Source of the DNA: Bacteroidales bacterium
GTDB taxonomy: Bacteria > Bacteroidota > Bacteroidia > Bacteroidales > PUMT01
Length of the DNA: 14,819 bases
Direction: 5' to 3'
NCBI GenBank assembly: GCA_007132365.1
Contig: SLOS01000009.1
Location: forward strand, 1-14,819
Shown: one piece after another, positions 1 through 7,109 of the stretch
How the letters are laid out: every line of letters starts with the position of its first letter
Position numbering within the stretch: the stretch's first letter is position 1
Translations under genes and position numbers: made by a program
The notes under the pieces: generated by a model
The model's database searches: none
Seen by the model: the letters and a program-made list of their open reading frames with translations, nothing else
Told to the model about the DNA's origin: nothing

Positions 1-1317
1 AATGAGGAACCGCTCACGCGTCACGTCAAATCTTTTCTGTGCAATTGTGTCAGCCTTTGCGGCAATTGCAAGCTGATCATATTGCATGGTAAACTGCATC
101 ACCTCCAGGAATACGTTTTGTTCAAAATCAATACGTGCCTGTTCCACTTGTGTGCGGACAACCTCCTGGCTGGACCGGGCCATCCTGTGCCTCCCACGGC
201 CCAGTCCCCAATCCAGAATGGGGATATTGAGTCCGATCTGTAATCTCTGTGCCACTTGAGGATCTCTGTATGCCTCTGCAAATGCAGGATCGCTGGCTGA
301 CAGGCCGTAGGAAGCAAAGAGATCGGCGTTGAATCCCATCTCCGACCTGGCTCTTGCCACATCCCGGTCGGCCTCGATAAGCCGTCGTTCAAACTCGATC
401 ACTTCAGGATTGTTCGTCAGGGCTTCATTCAGAGCTTTATCCAGGTCCGGCTTTAACAGAGGCACACGGGGATCGATCTCCAGTTCAAGGTCCACAGTCT
501 CATTGTAACCAAGGAACGAGCGCAGCCTGAACTTCCTAACCTCCAGGTCAAGTGTAGCTTCATTAAGCGCCGTACCGGCATTCAGATAGCCCAGTTCCAT
601 TTGCAGGAGCTGGTTTTCAGGGATCGTGCCGATATTGTATCGACCCTGTGCTATCCGGTACAGGGTGTCGGTGTTAGAATAGTTCAGTTGTGCAATTTCA
701 AGGTTAACCTGTGCCAGTGCAAGGTCAAAAAAGAGGTTCACGGCCTGCAATGAAACATTTTCCATGGCGCTTACATATGATCTTTTTGCCTCCTCAAAAC
801 GCAATGGTTCGATTTCGCGTTGCCAGCGATAAGCATTATACCCTGAAAGTGATTGGGTGAAACCTATCGTGAGCGGGATTGTCCTGTAGGAGTGTTCGTC
901 AAAGTCGAGGTTGTCAATCCTTTCCAGCTCCGAAAATAAAAAGACCTGTCCCCCTGTAAGTCCGATATTCTGATTGAGGGATAACCTGGCAAGGGAGTTA
1001 ACAACATTTCTCTCGATGAAACGCTGACTCCCGTCAGGATCTGTGTAGGGCTCAATATCCCGCCTGAAATTGGGGAGGGTTCCCCTGAGGTTCAGGCCGG
1101 GTAAAAATTCTGCCCTGTATGAGCGGTTTTGCCAGTAACTTGCCCTGAACCTGTGTTGTGCAAGAATTGCCTGTGGTGATTGGTCCTTCGCTATTTCCAC
1201 TACCTCTTCAAGAGATAGTATCATGGTGCGCTGGTTGTTTTGTCCTTTCAAAGAGGTCAGGGTTAATGAAATTATTAACAATATTAACCCCGGGATAGTC
1301 ATTTTATATTTTTGCAT
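1..1317 (-). CDS. TolC-family outer-membrane efflux channel, 3' end cut off by the window
   Basis: This is the outer-membrane exit duct of a tripartite efflux system. An open frame runs uninterrupted for 439 codons from an ATG at 1317 to the left edge, so the C-terminus is missing. TolC-family proteins are usually about 420-500 residues, so little is lost. The protein starts MQKYKM, then has a hydrophobic stretch (IPGLILLIISLTLTSL) that reads as a signal peptide ending near residue 28. Next comes SLEEVVEIAKDQSPQAILA, the usual first helix of the outer-membrane efflux protein repeat. Two helical repeats follow, with the second containing ALNEALTNNPEVIEFERRL and later LNIPILDWGLGRGR, a typical (I/V)PLFDWG-like motif. 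It lies 56 bases downstream of the ABC permease on the same strand, which supports a shared transport role. A second possible start is the ATG six codons in (1302). The family call is firm; the substrate is unknown. Confidence 0.9.
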   Translation of the reverse strand, partial: MQKYKMTIPGLILLIISLTLTSLKGQNNQRTMILSLEEVVEIAKDQSPQAILAQHRFRASYWQNRSYRAEFLPGLNLRGTLPNFRRDIEPYTDPDGSQRFIERNVVNSLARLSLNQNIGLTGGQVFLFSELERIDNLDFDEHSYRTIPLTIGFTQSLSGYNAYRWQREIEPLRFEEAKRSYVSAMENVSLQAVNLFFDLALAQVNLEIAQLNYSNTDTLYRIAQGRYNIGTIPENQLLQMELGYLNAGTALNEATLDLEVRKFRLRSFLGYNETVDLELEIDPRVPLLKPDLDKALNEALTNNPEVIEFERRLIEADRDVARARSEMGFNADLFASYGLSASDPAFAEAYRDPQVAQRLQIGLNIPILDWGLGRGRHRMARSSQEVVRTQVEQARIDFEQNVFLEVMQFTMQYDQLAIAAKADTIAQKRFDVTRERFLI

Positions 1318-1327
1318 ATTATCCTGG

Positions 1328-1359
1328 TAAATTTAAGGTTGATCTGTTTTGATGTCAAA
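1328..1359 (-). promoter_or_regulatory. candidate Bacteroidota-type promoter before the TolC gene
   Basis: On the minus strand a TTTG (1356-1359) is followed after 20 bases by TAAATTTA (1328-1335). This resembles the Bacteroidota primary-sigma pattern TTTG-N19/20-TAnnTTTG, with one mismatch in the last base of the -7 box. Only 10 bases separate the -7 box from the ATG at 1317, so transcription would begin at or next to the start codon. That implies a leaderless message or use of the ATG at 1302. It could be a chance match in AT-rich DNA. Confidence 0.25.
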
Positions 1360-1373
1360 CAGTCATTTTCCGG

Positions 1374-2741
1374 TTATTCATAACGGAGGGATTCGATAGG
1401 ATCCCTTTCAGCTGCCCTCTTGGCAGGTGCATATCCGAAAATAACGCCTACCGAAGCAGAAACGAAAAATGCTATCAGCACAGATGAAAATGATACTATT
1501 GTGGAAATATCTGCAAAATGAGTAATCAGTTTTGACAGAATTATACCCAGAATCACACCCACCAGTCCGCCGCTCACACTTATCAAAACCGCTTCGGAAA
1601 GGAACTGCACTATAATATCTATACGGGTTGCACCTATTGCCTGCCGCGTGCCTATCTCCTTGATCCTTTCCATTACCGAGGCAAACATAATGTTCATAAT
1701 GCCTATGCCGCCCACTATCAAAGATATGCTGGCAATCGCTCCCAGCACTATATTGAAAATCTCCCTTGTGCGCTGCTGCTGCTTGAGTAACAGTTCCGGA
1801 ACAGTAACCTCAAAGTCCTTGACATCAGAGTGCCTTCGTAAGAGCATCCGGCCGATCAATTCGGCTGTGGGAGACAGTTGTTCGGTTTCGGCAACCTGCA
1901 CAACAATCTTGTCAAGCTGGTGGTAGTTGGAGGAGACATTCTGGCCGGGGTTTGTGCTGATCATACTCCTCATTGCAAAAAATCCCCTTCCTCTTCCGAC
2001 ATTTACACCCGATCCGGCAGCTTCCGATCTGAGAATGCCCCGGTTCTGGTAGCGCATCAGCATTGTCTTGACGGGAACATACAGGTTATCATTGTATACA
2101 TTGATACCCACATTTTCAAATGCAGAAACTGAAACGGTGCTTCTCTCAATAACTCCTATAACCTGCAGCCAGACATGGCCGAACTTGATATACCTGCCGA
2201 CAGGATCTACATCGGGGAAGAACCTGGATTTTATATTTGCCCCGATAACGCATACGGCCAGTCCGTTTTCTTCATGATGCTCATTGAATACTGTTCCGGA
2301 TTCAAGAGGCAGGTTGAACAATTCAAAATAGTCCCTCGATACACCTATCAGTTTTGCAGCCTCCCTCTTACCCCCGTAAACGGCATGTGAGTTGAGGGCT
2401 ATTTCCGGACTGATGCGAACAACCGACGGGATGGTGGTCTCAATGGCTTCTGCATCGAGCAGACTGAGACCCCTGCTGAATTTGGCTCTCTGCTGGGGCC
2501 CGTTTCCATTATTATCATTTGCGTCTTCCGTTTCCTGAACAATTGGTGAAACAAGTATATTGTTAACCCCAACCATCCTGATCTGTTCAAGGATCTCCTG
2601 CTGTGCACCGTTCCCTATGGCCAGCATGCTTATTACGGAGGCTACCCCGAAAATAATACCCAGTGCGGTAAGAACAGATTTAAGTTTGTTTGCCAGGATC
2701 GACTCCATGGCAATCACCACATCATGAAAATATTTCCTCAT
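1374..2741 (-). CDS. MacB/FtsX-type ABC transporter permease (no ATPase domain)
   Basis: This is the inner-membrane subunit of a MacB-type mechanotransmission ABC transporter, which couples cytoplasmic ATP hydrolysis to a periplasmic adaptor and TolC. The 455-residue protein has the expected order. TM1 is at about 20-42 (LKSVLTALGIIFGVASVISML). A periplasmic MacB_PCD-like domain covers about 45-325 and includes Gly/Asn-rich segments around 70-85 and 235-265. Three more helices lie at about 329-355, 383-407 and 414-436. The coupling segment ERIKEIGTRQAIGATRIDI at about 359-377 is the conserved cytoplasmic motif of this family, and the C-terminus ends in DPIESLRYE, also typical. There is no Walker A or signature motif, so it is a permease half rather than a fused MacB. 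It starts 13 bases after the adaptor stop codon and is probably translated from the same message. Confidence 0.93.
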   Translation of the reverse strand: MRKYFHDVVIAMESILANKLKSVLTALGIIFGVASVISMLAIGNGAQQEILEQIRMVGVNNILVSPIVQETEDANDNNGNGPQQRAKFSRGLSLLDAEAIETTIPSVVRISPEIALNSHAVYGGKREAAKLIGVSRDYFELFNLPLESGTVFNEHHEENGLAVCVIGANIKSRFFPDVDPVGRYIKFGHVWLQVIGVIERSTVSVSAFENVGINVYNDNLYVPVKTMLMRYQNRGILRSEAAGSGVNVGRGRGFFAMRSMISTNPGQNVSSNYHQLDKIVVQVAETEQLSPTAELIGRMLLRRHSDVKDFEVTVPELLLKQQQRTREIFNIVLGAIASISLIVGGIGIMNIMFASVMERIKEIGTRQAIGATRIDIIVQFLSEAVLISVSGGLVGVILGIILSKLITHFADISTIVSFSSVLIAFFVSASVGVIFGYAPAKRAAERDPIESLRYE

Positions 2742-2754
2742 AATTTATGATTTT

Positions 2755-4170
2755 TCAGTTTCCGGGTCGCGGTGTCTGCATATTTCCCGCATCTGCACCT
2801 GCACCTGCACCTGCACGCATCTGCCTCATCCTCTCCTCACGTTCCCTGCTGACTCTCTCCTCTTCTGCCCTTCTTGCTTGTTCATCAGCTTTTTCCCGGG
2901 CCTTTTTTTCCTCGATAAGTGCAATAAGATCTTCTCCAACCAGCCGGAACCTGTCAGGATTCTCAGGAGTTGTAAGATAAACACGATCGTTCTCTGCAAG
3001 TCCGTGCTCTACGATAACATGATTGTCATTGGCTCCTCCCAGCACAACGATCTGTTTTGTACCATCCCTTTTATAAACGTAGGGAATACTGTCTGTCACG
3101 TTTATTGCTTCAAGCGGAATAAAAAGTACATCTTCATATGTCTGTGTTACGATCACGTTACTTGTTGTCATTGCAGGACGCAGTATGGCGTCATGATCAT
3201 TTATTCTTATTTGAACCTCAAACACTTTTGCGTCTGTATTGGGCATTTGTTCGCCTACATTGGCAACCTGTATGATCCTTCCGGAATACTGCCTTTCGGG
3301 GAAGGCATCAACCCCTATCCGCACATCCTGGCCTGCTTTTACCTTGCTCACATCTATCTCATTTACGTAGGTTCTCGACAGCATGGATGAAAGGTCGGGG
3401 AGGGTTGCTACGGTGAGGTCCCAGGGACTGATGGTTGAGCCGACTGTCCGCCTCGCCCCGTTCCACTCCCTGTGGTATATCACCATGCCCGGTTTGGGTG
3501 CACGGATTGTGAATTTTTCAAGCACATCCAGCATCTCCTGGTACCTCCGCCTCTGCTGAGCCAGATTGATGGCAGCCTCGTTCATATCTTCCATGGATTG
3601 CTGTATCCTGAGCTGATAATTTTGTTTTGCCTGCTCCAGTCCCCGCTCAGCCCTGTCAAGATTTATCTCTGCCTGCCTTATGGTTGCGGGCGGTTCGAAC
3701 TTTGACTGTTCCAGGGTAAGCCTTCGCTCTTCCACCGTATAGTTCAGGTTTATAAGTTCATCACGCAGGTTGCTGAGTGTGATGGTGGTGTCGAGCTGGG
3801 TCCTGTTATACTGTGCTTCAGCCCTTTCAAGTGCATCCTCAATATCTTTCAGTGCATTGTCTGACTCAGAGCGGTCAAGCAGCGCCACATAATCTCCGGA
3901 ATCAACTACTGTACCTTCAGGTATAAGATCCTGGATTCGTATATTGCCTATCCGCAGGTTGCGGCTTCGCAGTTCCTGGGGACCGGTTATCTGTTCCGAG
4001 CGTTCAGCCTGCAGTTCCCCGGTAACGGGCACAAGCACTTCAAATTTACCCCTCATAACGGGCACTTCAAGCATTGCGATGTTATCTTTCTCCCCGGCAA
4101 GTGCATAAATAATAATTGCCAGCACCAGGGTGCCGATCACTGCTGTTGTAATAATTACGCCTCGCTTCAT
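2755..4170 (-). CDS. periplasmic adaptor (membrane fusion protein) of HlyD/MacA type
   Basis: This protein bridges the permease in the inner membrane and the TolC channel. Its 471 residues begin with a membrane anchor (about 5-25, VIITTAVIGTLVLAIIIYAL). A first half of a biotinyl-lipoyl-like domain follows at about 38-100, then a long alpha-helical hairpin at about 103-217 rich in E, Q, R and L. The second lipoyl half contains FTIRAPKPGMVIYH, a hallmark of the family. A beta-barrel segment (about 265-345) and a membrane-proximal domain (about 345-410) complete the core. After it comes an unusual tail: a highly charged run of Glu, Lys and Arg (about 415-450) predicted to be helical, then an Ala-Gly repeat and TPRPGN at the end. 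It is the first gene of the probable operon with the permease and channel. The family is certain. The distinction between drug, macrolide and lipoprotein or peptide export cannot be made from sequence alone. Confidence 0.92.
   Translation of the reverse strand: MKRGVIITTAVIGTLVLAIIIYALAGEKDNIAMLEVPVMRGKFEVLVPVTGELQAERSEQITGPQELRSRNLRIGNIRIQDLIPEGTVVDSGDYVALLDRSESDNALKDIEDALERAEAQYNRTQLDTTITLSNLRDELINLNYTVEERRLTLEQSKFEPPATIRQAEINLDRAERGLEQAKQNYQLRIQQSMEDMNEAAINLAQQRRRYQEMLDVLEKFTIRAPKPGMVIYHREWNGARRTVGSTISPWDLTVATLPDLSSMLSRTYVNEIDVSKVKAGQDVRIGVDAFPERQYSGRIIQVANVGEQMPNTDAKVFEVQIRINDHDAILRPAMTTSNVIVTQTYEDVLFIPLEAINVTDSIPYVYKRDGTKQIVVLGGANDNHVIVEHGLAENDRVYLTTPENPDRFRLVGEDLIALIEEKKAREKADEQARRAEEERVSREREERMRQMRAGAGAGADAGNMQTPRPGN
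2793..2816. repeat. hexanucleotide tandem repeat, four copies, inside the adaptor gene
   Basis: CTGCAC occurs four times in direct succession on the plus strand. Read on the minus strand it encodes alternating Ala and Gly near the C-terminus of the adaptor. The unit is 6 bases, so copy-number change by slippage would keep the reading frame and add or remove Ala-Gly pairs. Confidence 0.9.
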
Positions 4171-4499
4171 TATCGTTGGTTATTTAAGTATATTTCCAGG
4201 TAAAAAACGGAAAGTTTTTCCTTTACAATATCAAAATTGTGTCAAAGAAACAAAAAATCGGTCCGTAAAGTTCAGACTTAACTTTTTTTAACCTTAATCT
4301 GACCGGTATAGTTGATTCATAAAGAAAAACCGCCTGCTGATATTATTTGATCCTAAAACCTTATGATGGTTTAATGAAGACGGATTTCTTACCATGGGGT
4401 GAAGAAGGGGCCTCAACCGGTTTTTGGATCCTGCCGGCCTGTTTCCCGGTGTTTGAGAAGGGTTTGGAGAGTTTAAAAAAGATAAAAATCCAGGGGTCT
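4171..4499. other. non-coding region between the mutase gene and the efflux operon
   Basis: These 329 bases hold no convincing gene. A TTG-initiated frame of 61 codons on the plus strand (4347-4532) overlaps the mutase end and resembles nothing known. The half nearest the adaptor (4180-4330) is AT-rich and should carry the promoter of the efflux operon, but I could not find a good TTTG/TAnnTTTG pair. An imperfect inverted repeat sits at 4272-4302: TCAGA, one bulged base and TTAA pair with TTAA-TCTGA around a T-rich loop. It could be a weak hairpin. I see no strong GC-rich terminator after the mutase stop. Confidence 0.6.
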
Positions 4500-5882
4500 T
4501 TAACCGCTTTGAATCAGTTCCATGACTTTTGATGAGAGACTTTCAGCCTTTTGCCTGTCAATAGCTTCAGAGTATATCCTTACTATCGGTTCGGTATTGG
4601 ATTTTCTGAGGTGCACCCAGCTTCCGGGCAGGTCAATCCTTAAGCCATCCGTCTCGTTTACGGGATAACGGTAGTAGTGTTCTTTAACCTTACCCAGGAT
4701 GGTATCCAAATCAATTCCGGGCGACAGCATTACCTTGTTTTTTGAAAGATAGTAATCAGGATATTTTGTCCTGAGGTGGCTGCATTTTATTCCCTGTTTT
4801 GCAAGATGTGTCAAAAACAGTGCTGCGCCAACAAGCGCATCACGTCCGTAATGCAGTGCCGGATAGATCACTCCGCCATTGCCTTCCCCGCCTATTACGG
4901 CTCCGGTGCGTTTCATTTCGGCTATTACATTTACCTCCCCGACAGCAGATGCATAATGAGTGCCTCCATGATTTTCGGTAATATCCCTGAGCGCCATGGT
5001 AGAAGAGAGGTTTGACACTGTGTTGCCAGGGTTTTCGGAAAGTATATAATCTGCAACTGCCACCAGGGTATACTCTTCGCCAAACATCGTCCCGTCTTCG
5101 TTTACTATGGCCAGGCGGTCAACATCGGGATCCACTGCAAATCCCAGATCCGCTTTCCCTGAAACAACAGTTTCTGAAAGCTCCTGAAGGTTTTCCGGTA
5201 ATGGTTCCGGATTGTGGGGGAACAACCCGTCAGGCTCACAATTTAATTCAACAACTTCCTTAACGCCAAGTAACCTTAAAAGTTCCGGCAGAACCAGTCC
5301 CCCGACAGAATTTACACAATCTATTGCTACCTTGAAATTACTTTTCCTGATCGCATTAACATCGACAAGGGGTGATGCCAGAATCGTATCTATATGCTTA
5401 AGTGTAAAATCTGAGCCGGTATTGTATTGTCCAAGTTTATCTATCCCGGCGAAGTCAAACTTTTCAGCTTCAGCAATCCCAAGCAGCTCCTCCCCGTCTT
5501 TGGCGGACAGGAACTCGCCTTTGCTGTTTAAAAGTTTCAGTGCATTCCACTCTGCAGGGTTATGGCTGGCAGTTATAATGATGCCTCCGTCGGCTTTTTC
5601 AAACTGTACTGCCATTTCAACTGTCGGAGTAGATACCGGTCCCGCATCAATAACATCCATTCCCATTCCCATAAGTGTCCCGCAAACCAGATTATTAACC
5701 ATGCTGCCTGAAACCCTGGCATCACGGCCAATAATCACCGTGTACTTCTCTTTCCTAACCTGGTTCCTGGCCCACATGGCCCATGCTGAGGTGAATTTTA
5801 CAATATCCGGGGGAGTAAGGCCCTTGCCGGGGTTGCCGCCTATGGTACCGCGAATACCGGAAATAGATTTAATAAGAGTCAT
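4500..5882 (-). CDS. glmM: phosphohexomutase, probably phosphoglucosamine mutase
   Basis: The family interconverts hexose 1- and 6-phosphates. GlmM turns glucosamine-6-phosphate into glucosamine-1-phosphate for UDP-GlcNAc, and so for peptidoglycan and lipid A, in the cytoplasm. The 460-residue length fits. All four alpha-D-phosphohexomutase active-site loops are visible: the phosphoserine loop TASHNP with Ser106; the metal loop DPDVDR at 251-256; the sugar loop GEGNGG at 332-337; and the phosphate-binding loop RKSNTEP at 426-432. The N-terminus SGIRGTIGG is also characteristic. The sugar loop differs from the GEQSGH of classical GlmM and is more like that of archaeal and Bacteroidota members, so phosphomannomutase or phosphoglucomutase activity cannot be excluded. 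The ATG at 5882 puts the conserved N-terminal motif at the expected place. It is transcribed divergently from the pseudouridine synthase and separated by 329 bases from the efflux genes. Confidence 0.88.
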   Translation of the reverse strand: MTLIKSISGIRGTIGGNPGKGLTPPDIVKFTSAWAMWARNQVRKEKYTVIIGRDARVSGSMVNNLVCGTLMGMGMDVIDAGPVSTPTVEMAVQFEKADGGIIITASHNPAEWNALKLLNSKGEFLSAKDGEELLGIAEAEKFDFAGIDKLGQYNTGSDFTLKHIDTILASPLVDVNAIRKSNFKVAIDCVNSVGGLVLPELLRLLGVKEVVELNCEPDGLFPHNPEPLPENLQELSETVVSGKADLGFAVDPDVDRLAIVNEDGTMFGEEYTLVAVADYILSENPGNTVSNLSSTMALRDITENHGGTHYASAVGEVNVIAEMKRTGAVIGGEGNGGVIYPALHYGRDALVGAALFLTHLAKQGIKCSHLRTKYPDYYLSKNKVMLSPGIDLDTILGKVKEHYYRYPVNETDGLRIDLPGSWVHLRKSNTEPIVRIYSEAIDRQKAESLSSKVMELIQSG

Positions 5883-6063
5883 AATGGCTTATTTTATATA
5901 ATATTTTTATGGAATAGCGAAGTTAAATCAATTGATTCAAAATCCGGTCCTAATTACCAAAAAATCCCTGATGCTGTGTAATACATATAAAAAATATCAG
6001 TCTGATATGCATGCCGGATTATGATCGTTAAAATGTATTTCCTGTTTATGGCGTTAATATTAT

Positions 6064-6071
6064 TAACTTTG
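6064..6071 (+). promoter_or_regulatory. candidate -7 box for the pseudouridine synthase gene
   Basis: TAACTTTG matches the Bacteroidota -7 consensus TAnnTTTG in full. The -33 position, 19 bases upstream, reads CCTG (6041-6044), which is only a partial match to TTTG. Initiation about 6-10 bases downstream would leave a leader of roughly 40-45 bases before the ATG at 6122. It lies in the 239-base divergent region 5883-6121. On the opposite strand the mutase start has only a one-mismatch TAACTTCG and no convincing -33 element. Confidence 0.5.
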
Positions 6072-6121
6072 CAATTTTAAAAGCGGAATATAACCCCCCC
6101 TTATAAAACAACCATCATATC

Positions 6122-7018
6122 ATGCAGGACAGAAAATCAGATAAGCCGGGTGGAAAAAGAAAGCAGAAAAGAGAGCACCCGTTTGAGAAGTTCAGGCACA
6201 AAAAACCTGTTACCGGAAAAAAGGAGATCCGGGACGAAGGCAGGGGAAAATCCTTCAAAAAAAAGGAGCACGGGCAATCCCCGCCTGCAGCTTTCAAATC
6301 AAAAGAGATCAGGCTTAACAGGTTTATTGCAAATTCGGGCGTCTGTTCCCGCAGGGAAGCTGATGAATATATTGCAGCAGGGCATATAAAGGTCAATGAC
6401 AAGGTTGTAAAGGAGGTAGGCACAAAAGTCCTGCGGTCCGATATAGTCAGGTTTAAGGGGCAGAAGCTGAATCCCGAAAAGAAGGTCTACCTCCTGCTGA
6501 ACAAGCCAGGGGATTTTATTACAACTGTTGATGATCCTTATGCAAAGCGGACTGTCATGGAGCTGGTCAGGAACTCCTGCAGGGAGAGAATATACCCGGT
6601 GGGAAGGCTGGACCGGCATACAACCGGTCTGTTGCTTTTCACAAATGACGGTGAGCTTACCAAAAAGCTTACACATCCTTCACATAAAGTGATCAAGATT
6701 TACCAGGTTGGACTGGACAGGCCACTGGAAAGGGAAGATATGGAAAAAATTTCCGCAGGCATTGAACTGGACGACGGTCCTGTCCGCGTCGATGAAATAA
6801 GCTATATCGACGATTCCGACAAGTCCCGGGTAGGTATTCAGCTGCATTCGGGTAAGAACCGTATCATAAGACGGATTTTCAAGCATGTTGATTACAAGGT
6901 GGTCAGGCTGGACAGGGTGTTTTTTGCAGGCCTTACCAAGAAGAACCTCCCAAGGGGAAAGTGGAGATTTTTAAGTGAGAAGGAGATAAACCGGTTGAAA
7001 ATGAATATTTTCAGTTAG
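6122..7018 (+). CDS. rRNA pseudouridine synthase, RluB/RsuA type, with basic N-terminal extension
   Basis: The enzyme isomerises a uridine in ribosomal RNA to pseudouridine during ribosome maturation. The first 60 or so of its 298 residues are a low-complexity Lys/Arg/Gly-rich extension, not part of the enzyme fold but often seen in Bacteroidota members and probably RNA-binding. An S4 RNA-binding domain follows at about 63-115 (RLNRFIANSGVCSRREADEY). The catalytic domain then carries LLNKPGDFITT at about 125-135 and the catalytic motif GRLDRHTTGLLLFTNDGEL, with Asp164 as the nucleophile. The third family motif, KNRIIRRIFKHVDYKVVRLDR, covers about 245-265. RluB acts on 23S position 2605 and RsuA on 16S position 516 in E. 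coli. The S4-plus-GRLD arrangement fits both, so I give no gene symbol. It heads a plus-strand run that includes era and der. Confidence 0.92.
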   Translation: MQDRKSDKPGGKRKQKREHPFEKFRHKKPVTGKKEIRDEGRGKSFKKKEHGQSPPAAFKSKEIRLNRFIANSGVCSRREADEYIAAGHIKVNDKVVKEVGTKVLRSDIVRFKGQKLNPEKKVYLLLNKPGDFITTVDDPYAKRTVMELVRNSCRERIYPVGRLDRHTTGLLLFTNDGELTKKLTHPSHKVIKIYQVGLDRPLEREDMEKISAGIELDDGPVRVDEISYIDDSDKSRVGIQLHSGKNRIIRRIFKHVDYKVVRLDRVFFAGLTKKNLPRGKWRFLSEKEINRLKMNIFS

Positions 7019-7042
7019 GTGATAATAGAAAGACAATTTTAA

Positions 7043-7054
7043 TTTTAATTAAAA
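7043..7054. repeat. AT palindrome ahead of the DUF5686 gene
   Basis: TTTTAATTAAAA is a perfect 12-base palindrome in the 91-base gap between the pseudouridine synthase and the DUF5686 gene. It is immediately followed, two bases later, by a GC-rich palindrome of the same length. Confidence 0.6.
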
Positions 7055-7056
7055 AT

Positions 7057-7074
7057 CCCCTGCAGGGGTCCTGC
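7057..7074. repeat. GC-rich palindrome and overlapping hairpin ahead of the DUF5686 gene
   Basis: CCCCTGCAGGGG (7057-7068) is a perfect 12-base palindrome. Its right half also takes part in a second possible stem, GCAGG-GGT-CCTGC (7062-7074), so the two folds exclude each other in RNA. On the plus strand no T-run follows, so this is not a normal terminator for the upstream gene. Read on the minus strand the palindrome is followed by ATTTTT, which looks terminator-like, but no minus-strand gene ends there. The function is unknown. Confidence 0.5.
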
Positions 7075-7109
7075 GCAGACAACCCGGTCCCGGACATGAG
7101 TATCAGAAA

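Noticed and set aside
99..392. 97-codon minus-strand frame inside the channel gene
   Set aside because: It is an out-of-frame reading of the TolC-family gene, whose true frame is open throughout 1-1317.
2878..3390. 170-codon open frame on the plus strand across the adaptor gene
   Set aside because: Antisense to the conserved adaptor; Cys/Tyr/His-rich translation with no recognisable domain.
4347..4532. 61-codon frame in the gap between mutase and adaptor
   Set aside because: TTG start, no similarity I recognise, overlaps the mutase 3' end antisense, and no promoter or ribosome site is visible.
5212..5901. 229-codon open frame on the plus strand across the mutase gene
   Set aside because: It lies wholly antisense to a well-conserved enzyme, its protein resembles no family, and its composition is what a reverse-complemented coding frame gives.
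6094..6100. run of seven C in the leader of the pseudouridine synthase gene, considered as a phase-variation tract
   Set aside because: Short, outside the coding frame and downstream of the candidate promoter, so length change would have no obvious on/off effect.
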